10,296 nt of DNA, taken from positions 1 through 10,296 of the forward strand of contig JAUUNJ010000064.1 in NCBI GenBank assembly GCA_030844625.1, in the 5' to 3' direction. The position numbers and the translations under genes are program-made. The notes beneath the pieces are model-generated. The model did not search any database. It was given only the letters and a program-made list of their open reading frames with translations, and was not told the origin of the DNA. Of the stretch, positions 1 through 5,217 are shown one piece after another (position 1 is the first letter of the stretch; each line of letters begins with the position of its first letter). Source of the DNA: Roseburia sp. (GTDB lineage Bacteria; Bacillota; Clostridia; Lachnospirales; Lachnospiraceae).

Positions 1-1578
1 AAGACAACTTTAACAGTAAATGTAAAGGGAAGTTCTGTACAGCCTACAGAAGCACCGACAACGGCAGCACCGACAACACCGGCTCCAACACAGTCAGATG
101 TCGATTCCGGTATTGCAAAACCATTTGGCATGGTAGTTGGAAACCCTTCAAACGGCACAGTCAGTGTTGTATGGGGAAGAGGTAATATTGATTCATATAA
201 TGTATATATTGATGGAAAACAAGTGGCATCAAAAGTAGGATGCGGTTATTATGAATATAGCGGATACGCACAAGGAACACACCAAGTGTCTGTTACAACA
301 GTAAGTGGAAACAAAGAGTCCGAAAAGACAACTATGAGTGTAACAGTTGCGGCAGGTGCTTTAGTACAGCCAACAACACAGCCATCTACAGAAAAACCTA
401 CAACGTCTTCAGTATCAAAGCCGGCAGGTGACTATGAAGTGCCGTATATGAGAACGGATATTGCTGAAAGGGACGATAAAATGTACCTTCAGTTAAACAA
501 TAAGACAAATGGCAGGTTCTCAGATAATCAGATATACTGGTGTGTACTTGGATACAATGAGGCAAAGCAGCTTTGCTACCTAGATACAAACGGAAATTTA
601 ATTCCTGCAAATACAGGTATGAATACAATTACAAAGAATGATAGAAAGTGTGCAAACATCTGTCATTCACTTGCAGAAAAAGACTATGTATATCTTCCAT
701 CAATTGAATCAGGAAGAATGTATTTAAGTTATGGAGAACCTGTTTACGTTACATTTAACGAGGCGGCAGACGGAAGAATCGGTTATGCAGGACCGGATCT
801 TAACAATACATCAGATCCAAACAGAGATGTATTATTTGAATTTGCAGAATTTACAGTTACAGGTAAAGAATATTGGGGAAATACAACAAGAGTTGATTTC
901 TTTAGTTTCCCAATGGTAACAAGACTTGTGGGAACAGGTGGATTTAATAACAGACCAGGTGATGCTGATACGTATGATAAGGTGGTAGGCGATCTTGGAA
1001 CAAGAGATGAAGTATTTGCAAAATACCAGGCACAGGCACCTGATGCATGGAAAACACTTGCAGACAGCAAAAGAATCATGGCGCCATGTAAGAGTACATT
1101 CAATGAAGGACAGCAGTATGGAAATTACTTTGATGCTTATATCAATGAATTCTGGAATAAATACTCCAGTCAGGATTTAGTATTTAAGTGTGAAGCAGGT
1201 ACTTTCAGAGGTCATGTAGAAGGCGATAGAATGAGATTTACAAAAGATGGTGACAATGGAACATATTATGTTTACAAGCCGACTACTCAGGACGTATTAG
1301 AAGGAAAGGGCAATTTTGATAAAGGTAATTCAACAGAATTAGTTATTGAAGCGCAGCTTTGTGCAGCATTCAACAGAGGTGTTGCAACAGAACCTGAAAA
1401 TTATGGAAACCCAAATGCATATTACAAGAATAATACATATAACTATTATTCAAAATTCTGGCATGAGAATTCAGTAAACGATTTAGCATACGGATTCTGT
1501 TACGATGATGTATTTGACCAGAGTACACTTCTTCACTACACAAATGCAAGAGCACTTATTATTGACCTTAAATGGTAA
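1..1578 (+). CDS. Secreted glycoside hydrolase family 64 (beta-1,3-glucanase), 5' end missing
   Basis: The reading frame is open from base 1, so 525 C-terminal residues are present and the start and any signal peptide lie upstream; the Met at 130 is internal. Layout: the tail of one beta-sandwich module (residues 1-10), a Pro/Thr linker (about 15-31), a fibronectin-III-like module (about 39-118, with YNVYIDGKQV), a second Pro/Thr/Ser linker (about 121-143), then a GH64-like domain to the end. GH64 traits are the LQLNNKTN opening, EFAEFTV followed by TTRVDFFSFPM, and the C-terminal YGFCYDDVFDQST. The Glu at 847-849 and Asp at 895-897 are 16 residues apart, the same spacing as the catalytic Glu154/Asp170 pair reported for the Streptomyces matensis enzyme. 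GH64 enzymes cut beta-1,3-glucan (laminarin, curdlan, fungal wall), typically releasing laminaripentaose. The product is expected to act outside the cell. The upstream modules may bind glucan or act as spacers; substrate choice is inferred from family only. Confidence 0.85.
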   Translation, partial: KTTLTVNVKGSSVQPTEAPTTAAPTTPAPTQSDVDSGIAKPFGMVVGNPSNGTVSVVWGRGNIDSYNVYIDGKQVASKVGCGYYEYSGYAQGTHQVSVTTVSGNKESEKTTMSVTVAAGALVQPTTQPSTEKPTTSSVSKPAGDYEVPYMRTDIAERDDKMYLQLNNKTNGRFSDNQIYWCVLGYNEAKQLCYLDTNGNLIPANTGMNTITKNDRKCANICHSLAEKDYVYLPSIESGRMYLSYGEPVYVTFNEAADGRIGYAGPDLNNTSDPNRDVLFEFAEFTVTGKEYWGNTTRVDFFSFPMVTRLVGTGGFNNRPGDADTYDKVVGDLGTRDEVFAKYQAQAPDAWKTLADSKRIMAPCKSTFNEGQQYGNYFDAYINEFWNKYSSQDLVFKCEAGTFRGHVEGDRMRFTKDGDNGTYYVYKPTTQDVLEGKGNFDKGNSTELVIEAQLCAAFNRGVATEPENYGNPNAYYKNNTYNYYSKFWHENSVNDLAYGFCYDDVFDQSTLLHYTNARALIIDLKW

Positions 1579-1636
1579 GAAATATAATAAATTGCGGGTA
1601 AGAAACTTTTTATAAGTTGTTCTCTATAATAAATCT

Positions 1637-1674
1637 AAACCCCCCTGGTTCCAACTGGAACTGGGGGGGTTTTA
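1637..1674 (+). terminator. Rho-independent terminator of the GH64 gene
   Basis: A 16-bp stem (1637-1652 with 1657-1672, two G-T wobbles in the middle) closes on the tetraloop AACT. It contains a run of six C opposite G and ends in a short T run (1670-1673). It begins 58 bases after the GH64 stop codon. The AAA/TTT ends of the stem could let it work in both directions, though no convergent gene is present. Confidence 0.9.
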
Positions 1675-1741
1675 GTGATAATAAAGTTGCCAATGAGCAG
1701 GAAATTTTAGATGTATGCTTCGGTAAGGATATACAATAATA

Positions 1742-1770
1742 TTGACTAAAAACGTTTTTTTGAGTAGGAT
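1742..1770 (+). promoter_or_regulatory. Probable sigma-A promoter of the leucine-rich repeat protein gene
   Basis: TTGACT (1742-1747) and TAGGAT (1765-1770) are exactly 17 bases apart, giving matches of 5/6 and 4/6 to the -35 and -10 consensus. Transcription would start near 1777 and give a leader of about 30 bases ending in the AAGAGGA ribosome binding site (1794-1800). A perfect 12-base palindrome, AAAAACGTTTTT (1748-1759), fills most of the spacer and could be an operator. Confidence 0.6.
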
Positions 1771-1805
1771 ATATACAATATTATATATTAGAAAAGAGGA
1801 AACAA

Positions 1806-3029
1806 ATGAAAAAATTATTAAAAAAATTACTTACAGCAGCATTATGCATTAGTTTGGTATTGGCTACGTCAATGTTGTCGTCAAACACAAAAGTTGATGC
1901 ATCAGCCCAAAAAGTAAAATTAAGCAAAAAGACGGTTACTATTAATGGTGGAAAATCTAAAAGTGTTAAACTTAAAAATGTAAATAAGAAAGTTACATGG
2001 AAAGTTACGAAAGGTAAGAAAAACGTAACTATAAAGAAAAGTGGAAAGTATAAGAATAAAATTAAGATTACCGGAAAGAAAAAAGGAACTGCTACAATTA
2101 AAGCGACTTATAAAAAGAAAACATATAAAATCAAAGTGACTGTAAAAAGCAATGCTGCCACCAATAATAAGCAGAATAATCAGCCAGCAAAGGGAGAAGA
2201 TATTTATGCCGGATATTATGTCAATGAGCATAAACTGGCATTTTCAAATAATGCATTCCAGATATCTAATGCTGATATATCATTTGGAGCGGTAAATAAC
2301 AATGATTTCGCTTATACAGTTACTGAAGATGGAACAACAATTGTAAGTGGTGCTTCATGGCGTTATTATTCTGAAGAAATAAACTGCGTAGAGATTTTAA
2401 ATACGATTAAGCCTAAAAATATGAGTGGTTGGTTTGCAGATTTATGGAACCTTACGCAGATAAAAGGTCTTGAAAAAGTAGATACATCAAATGTAACAAA
2501 AATGGATGGTACATTTGCTTGGTGCGGTTCGCTGACGAATATAGATATATCCAAGTTTAATACGTCCAAAGTACAGAGTATGAATTATATGTTTTTTAAC
2601 TGTGGTTCGCTGACAAAATTAGATGTATCTAAGTTTAACACATCAAAGGTGCAGAGTATGAAATCTATGTTTAGTTTCTGTAGGGCGTTGACGAATATAG
2701 ATTTATCCGGGTTTGATACGTCAAAAGTGCAGAGTATGGAGAACATGTTTAACTGTTGCTTTTTATTAGAGAAAATAGATGTATCTAAGTTTAATACGTC
2801 CAAAGTACAGAATATGAATTATATGTTTTCAAATTGTAGTAACTTGAAAGAATTAAACCTGAGTAGTTTTGACACAATTTCGACACGTTATATGAATAGT
2901 ATGTTTGAGTCTTGCAGTGAGTTAAAAACGATAACATACGGTAATAAATTTACAAACTATAATTTGGTTTCAAATAATAATATGTTTGAAAATTGCCCGG
3001 CAAACAGACCGGTTTGGTATACAGAATAA
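1806..3029 (+). CDS. Secreted BspA-type leucine-rich repeat (DUF285) protein with Ig-like domain
   Basis: The 407-residue product starts with a signal peptide: Lys-rich n-region, hydrophobic core (about 8-24) and a likely cut after DASA (residue 34, an A-x-A site). There is no lipobox cysteine. Residues about 36-115 form a very lysine-rich Ig-like (Big2-type) beta domain. After a short Asn/Gln-rich linker, residues about 221-376 carry 26-residue repeats of the form DVSKFNTSKVQSMNYMF..C..L, typical of the DUF285/BspA leucine-rich repeat family, with a degenerate repeat at each end. BspA-like proteins are surface or secreted adhesins in gut and oral bacteria and Mycoplasma; the ligand here is unknown. 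No LPxTG motif, C-terminal membrane helix or SLH domain is visible, so the protein may be released or held by charge; the basic Ig-like domain could bind anionic wall polymers (inference). The start is set by AAGAGGA five bases upstream of the ATG. Confidence 0.85.
   Translation: MKKLLKKLLTAALCISLVLATSMLSSNTKVDASAQKVKLSKKTVTINGGKSKSVKLKNVNKKVTWKVTKGKKNVTIKKSGKYKNKIKITGKKKGTATIKATYKKKTYKIKVTVKSNAATNNKQNNQPAKGEDIYAGYYVNEHKLAFSNNAFQISNADISFGAVNNNDFAYTVTEDGTTIVSGASWRYYSEEINCVEILNTIKPKNMSGWFADLWNLTQIKGLEKVDTSNVTKMDGTFAWCGSLTNIDISKFNTSKVQSMNYMFFNCGSLTKLDVSKFNTSKVQSMKSMFSFCRALTNIDLSGFDTSKVQSMENMFNCCFLLEKIDVSKFNTSKVQNMNYMFSNCSNLKELNLSSFDTISTRYMNSMFESCSELKTITYGNKFTNYNLVSNNNMFENCPANRPVWYTE
2466..2933 (+). 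repeat. Six 78-bp tandem repeats coding the leucine-rich repeats
   Basis: The units begin at 2466 (degenerate), 2544, 2622, 2700, 2778 and 2856, each 78 bases and in frame, each coding 26 residues with conserved Phe, Thr, Met, Met-Phe, Cys and Leu positions. A further decayed unit follows from 2934 to the stop. Units at 2544 and 2778 agree at 54 of their first 60 bases, more than either does with the two units between them. Confidence 0.85.
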
Positions 3030-3080
3030 AACAGAACATTTCAGATAATGAATCAGGTGCAGAGAAAAATTGTGAAAAGA

Positions 3081-3109
3081 TTGTAGAATAGTTTTATATA
3101 TGATATTAT
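3081..3109 (+). promoter_or_regulatory. Putative extended -10 promoter for the DNRLRE gene
   Basis: TTGTAG (3081-3086) is followed after 17 bases by TATTAT (3104-3109), which is preceded by TG plus one base, making an extended -10 element. The -35 matches only its TTG core. The -10 lies within the dyad 3088-3117, so a regulator binding there would block the polymerase. Transcription would begin near 3116 and meet the hairpin at 3205 about 90 bases later. Confidence 0.4.
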
Positions 3110-3204
3110 AAAACTATATGTAAGGCGTATTTATTTAAAATGGGGGACGAGATAAATACCATACGAACCAGTAATTTATAATATACAGAAACAAAGGCTG
3201 AAGC

Positions 3205-3237
3205 GTCTCCTGTTACGGAAGTAGCAGGAGATTTTTG
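3205..3237 (+). terminator. Terminator-like hairpin, copy 1 of a 33-base repeat
   Basis: A 10-bp stem (3206-3215 with 3222-3231, one G-T wobble), extended by a C-G pair, closes on a GGAA tetraloop of the GNRA type. It is followed by TTTTTGTTTTTT, which suits intrinsic termination. It lies 175 bases after the leucine-rich repeat gene and 155 bases before the DNRLRE gene. The same 33 bases recur at 4153-4185 with two mismatches. Confidence 0.7.
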
Positions 3238-3386
3238 TTTTTGAAAGTGGAAAATATACTCAGATTAATATTTTCATTGGTCCCCTAAAAAAATAATAAC
3301 ATGCAAAAAGGAGGAAAGGAGGAAATAAAAAAGGCATGTATAATATAATCATAAAAGATAACAACAAGAAATAAGGGAGGATTAAC

Positions 3387-4142
3387 ATGAAAAATAACAA
3401 AATAGGAAGCAGTAAATTAAAGGCAGGATTTGCAATAGGACTGATGGTAATGCTGCTGGTTACGAGTTTAGCTGCAGAGGGGATTACAAATAAAATAAAA
3501 GCAGATACAAATGAAGTGTTGAAAAATAATGGGACAGCGTATACAAACATAGAGGGTAAGGTGATAACATGGCTGGGTACTTTGACAGAGATGGCGATTG
3601 TTTCAAGTTCAACATTTACATGTAATGTTAACATGAATATTACCGGACCAAATTTCTATGTTTCAGACAGTTATTATACATATGGACCATATCAGAATGA
3701 AAAAAAGTATGCATATATAAATATGGAAAAACTGGATAGCGGAACAACAGATTCTCTGGTTTTACAGGGATTAGAAAACGCATATATAGAATATGCAAGC
3801 ATTACCTTTACGGAATATGGAGATTGTGACAAGCCAGGTATTGTTGTTGTGAAAAGTCCTAAATCTTCATGGCTCTGCTCTACGCTCACATGGAACAATC
3901 AGCCGGAAATAGATGAAAAAGAATGGGGAAGTGCACAATGTAGTGGAATTTCAGGCTCAAAGATTGAAATTGATATAACGGAATGGGCACGTAATGTTGT
4001 CAGCGGCACAGTGGAAAATAATGGACTTGTGTTAATGCAGAAAAATAGAGGAACAATGAACGGATTTTATGGATTTAAACATACGGATGAGAGTAATTAT
4101 CCGGAAGTCTGCATACAGTATAGGACAATTGTAAATAATTAA
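3387..4142 (+). CDS. Secreted DNRLRE (CBM96-like) domain protein
   Basis: The 251-residue product has an export signal (Lys-rich start, hydrophobic core about residues 14-30), cut either after LAA (residue 30) or after IKA (residue 39). The rest appears to be one beta-sandwich of the DNRLRE type, the fold that ends many secreted polysaccharide lyases and glycosidases and is now also classed as CBM96. Diagnostic parts are SSWLCSTLTWNNQP (160-173), the IEIDITEWARNVVSG strand and helix (193-207) followed by ENNGLVL (210-216), and the closing NYPEVCIQY (237-245). There is no catalytic domain, so it is either a stand-alone carbohydrate-binding or structural surface protein or a partner of secreted enzymes such as the GH64 protein upstream. 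The ATG at 3387 has AAGGGAGG six bases upstream. The N-terminal part of the domain is less typical, with an aspartate-poor opening. The ligand cannot be told from sequence. Confidence 0.75.
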   Translation: MKNNKIGSSKLKAGFAIGLMVMLLVTSLAAEGITNKIKADTNEVLKNNGTAYTNIEGKVITWLGTLTEMAIVSSSTFTCNVNMNITGPNFYVSDSYYTYGPYQNEKKYAYINMEKLDSGTTDSLVLQGLENAYIEYASITFTEYGDCDKPGIVVVKSPKSSWLCSTLTWNNQPEIDEKEWGSAQCSGISGSKIEIDITEWARNVVSGTVENNGLVLMQKNRGTMNGFYGFKHTDESNYPEVCIQYRTIVNN

Positions 4143-4152
4143 AAGATATAGT

Positions 4153-4185
4153 GTCTCCTGTTACGGAAGTAACAGGAGATGTTTG
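4153..4185 (+). terminator. Hairpin after the DNRLRE gene, copy 2 of the 33-base repeat
   Basis: A perfect 10-bp stem (4154-4163 with 4170-4179), plus a C-G pair, closes on the GGAA tetraloop, 11 bases after the stop codon at 4142. It matches 3205-3237 at 31 of 33 bases; one difference removes the stem's G-T wobble. The T tail is broken here (TGTTTG), so termination may be weaker than at copy 1. Confidence 0.6.
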
Positions 4186-4199
4186 CTCTATTGGAATGT

Positions 4200-4238
4200 C
4201 CCATAAGTTAGGATTTTAAAACTAACTTATGGGCATTT
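4200..4238 (+). terminator. 12-bp perfect inverted repeat, probable second terminator
   Basis: CCCATAAGTTAG (4200-4211) is the exact inverse of CTAACTTATGGG (4222-4233), around a 10-base AT-rich loop. It is followed by CATTTTA, only a weak T run. It sits between the DNRLRE gene and the promoter of the exonuclease gene, so a backup terminator is the simplest reading. A regulator binding site is possible because the inner 9-mer CATAAGTTA recurs at 4313-4321. Confidence 0.5.
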
Positions 4239-4301
4239 TAATGTACAAAGAGTGGTTTATTATTTGGTGTTAAAATAATATGTCCTCAATTGTTTTATCT
4301 G

Positions 4302-4310
4302 TGGTATACT
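4302..4310 (+). promoter_or_regulatory. Extended -10 promoter of the exonuclease III gene
   Basis: TGGTATACT is a TG-n-TATACT extended -10 element (5/6 to the -10 consensus). No good -35 lies 16-18 bases upstream, which extended -10 promoters tolerate. Transcription would begin near 4317 and give a leader of about 35 bases that ends in the ribosome binding site AAAAGGAG (4336-4343). Confidence 0.5.
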
Positions 4311-4350
4311 AACATAAGTTACAAATGTTTTTCAAAAAAGGAGTAAATGA

Positions 4351-5115
4351 ATGAAACTGATATCATGGAATGTTAATGGAATCCGTGCCTGTGTGAATAA
4401 AGGTTTTATGGATTTTTTTAATGAAATAGACGCAGATATATTTTGCATACAGGAATCTAAAATGCAGGAGGGACAATTGGTACTGGATATGCCGGGGTAT
4501 TATCAGTATTGGAATTATGCAGAAAAAAAAGGCTATTCAGGTACAGCAATTTTTACTAAGAAAGAGCCTGTTAGTGTAAGCTATGGCATCGGAATAGAAG
4601 AGCATGACCGGGAAGGCCGTGTAATTACATTAGAGTTTGAAAAGTTTTATATGATTACCTGCTATACGCCAAATTCTCAGAATGAACTTAAGAGACTGGA
4701 TTACAGAATGCAATGGGAGGACGATTTTAAGGCGTATTTAAAAGAATTGGAAAAAACAAAGCCAATTATTCTATGCGGAGATTTAAATGTGGCACACAAG
4801 GAAATTGACCTTAAAAATCCGAAGACCAATCGAACAAATGCCGGTTTTACAGATGAAGAAAGAGCAAAAATGACAGCTTTGCTGGAAGATGGATTTATCG
4901 ATACATTTCGATATTTTTATCCTGATGACGAGGGGAGATATAGCTGGTGGTCCTATCGGTTTAAAGCAAGAGAAAAGAATGCAGGATGGCGTATCGACTA
5001 TTTTATTGTGTCAGAAGCATTGAGGGACAGGCTGGAATCGGCAGATATACACAAAGATATCATGGGGTCAGACCACTGCCCGATTGAATTACAAATCAGA
5101 CTTAACGAAGAGTGA
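4351..5115 (+). CDS. xth: Exodeoxyribonuclease III (AP endonuclease)
   Basis: The 254-residue protein spans the full ExoIII/APE1 family fold (endonuclease/exonuclease/phosphatase). It cuts the DNA backbone 5' of abasic sites and trims 3' blocking groups in base excision repair, and has 3'-5' exonuclease activity on duplex DNA. Visible motifs: SWNVNGIRA with Asn7, IQESK with metal-binding Glu35, YTPNS with Tyr105, GDLNVAH with Asp144 and Asn146, the WWSYR segment (199-203), WRIDYF with Asp216, and the final GSDHCP with Asp241-His242. All the expected catalytic and metal-binding residues are present. The length is normal and the start is fixed by the [10 protein letters not shown] opening and the upstream GGAG. 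It is a cytoplasmic enzyme. It appears to have its own promoter and is followed by 102 non-coding bases before dnaE, so whether it joins the dnaE transcript is uncertain. Subdivision into the ExoA type (as in Bacillus and pneumococcus) is likely from the close match to that branch. Confidence 0.95.
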   Translation: MKLISWNVNGIRACVNKGFMDFFNEIDADIFCIQESKMQEGQLVLDMPGYYQYWNYAEKKGYSGTAIFTKKEPVSVSYGIGIEEHDREGRVITLEFEKFYMITCYTPNSQNELKRLDYRMQWEDDFKAYLKELEKTKPIILCGDLNVAHKEIDLKNPKTNRTNAGFTDEERAKMTALLEDGFIDTFRYFYPDDEGRYSWWSYRFKAREKNAGWRIDYFIVSEALRDRLESADIHKDIMGSDHCPIELQIRLNEE

Positions 5116-5130
5116 ACAATAATGATGAAG

Positions 5131-5195
5131 AATGAACAGTGAAAAGAGGAAAAGTCAACTCTTAATTCTTTACTTTTCCTTGTTAACTATTCATT
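5131..5195 (+). repeat. Long imperfect inverted repeat between the exonuclease gene and dnaE
   Basis: The 5131-5155 arm pairs imperfectly with 5172-5195. The inner nine bases AGGAAAAGT / ACTTTTCCT (5147-5155 / 5172-5180) are perfect, and the outer AATGAA / TTCATT ends match too, with a few mismatches and one bulge between. The 16-base loop is AT-rich. No run of T follows the stem, so it is not a classic terminator. It may be a weak terminator for the exonuclease gene, an mRNA-stabilising stem-loop, or a remnant of a small palindromic intergenic repeat. Confidence 0.5.
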
Positions 5196-5217
5196 ACAGA
5201 GAGAGAAAGGTTTCAAT

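Larger units (their letters stand above)
3030..3386 (+). other. 357-base non-coding region with several dyads upstream of the DNRLRE gene
   Basis: No convincing gene is seen. In order it holds: a putative promoter overlapped by an 11-bp inverted repeat (3088-3098 / 3107-3117); an 8-bp inverted repeat GTATTTAT / ATAAATAC (3127-3134 / 3152-3159) enclosing a GGGGG tract; a strong terminator-like hairpin (3205-3232) with a T-rich tail; a weak AT-only 8-bp hairpin (3250-3257 / 3268-3275); two tandem GGAGG motifs (3309-3313, 3318-3322); and the real ribosome binding site AAGGGAGG (3373-3380). The order promoter, structured RNA, terminator, gene resembles a riboswitch or attenuator leader, but the sequence matches no riboswitch class I recognise. 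The terminator could equally serve the preceding gene. Confidence 0.5.

Noticed and set aside
130..1578. Met at 130 as the start of the GH64 gene
   Set aside because: The frame is open to base 1 and codes a typical Pro/Thr linker and module tail before this Met, with no ribosome binding site in front of it.
1711..1749. 12-codon frame upstream of the leucine-rich repeat gene
   Set aside because: It has no ribosome binding site and runs into the putative -35 element, upstream of the likely transcription start.
2544..2933. Tandem 78-bp periodicity as a CRISPR-like array
   Set aside because: The units are contiguous, in frame and code BspA-type leucine-rich repeats; there are no spacers.
3205..3237. 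Hairpin as an integron attC site
   Set aside because: No paired core sites of the integron type are seen, no integrase gene is in the window, and the stem is short with a GNRA loop, which suits a terminator better.
3110..3245. Known riboswitch such as cyclic-di-GMP, TPP, cobalamin or fluoride
   Set aside because: I looked for the conserved core strings of these classes and found none.
3260..3634. 124-codon open frame on the minus strand
   Set aside because: It lies opposite the signal-peptide region of the DNRLRE gene, where hydrophobic codons mirror each other, and has no ribosome binding site or family likeness.
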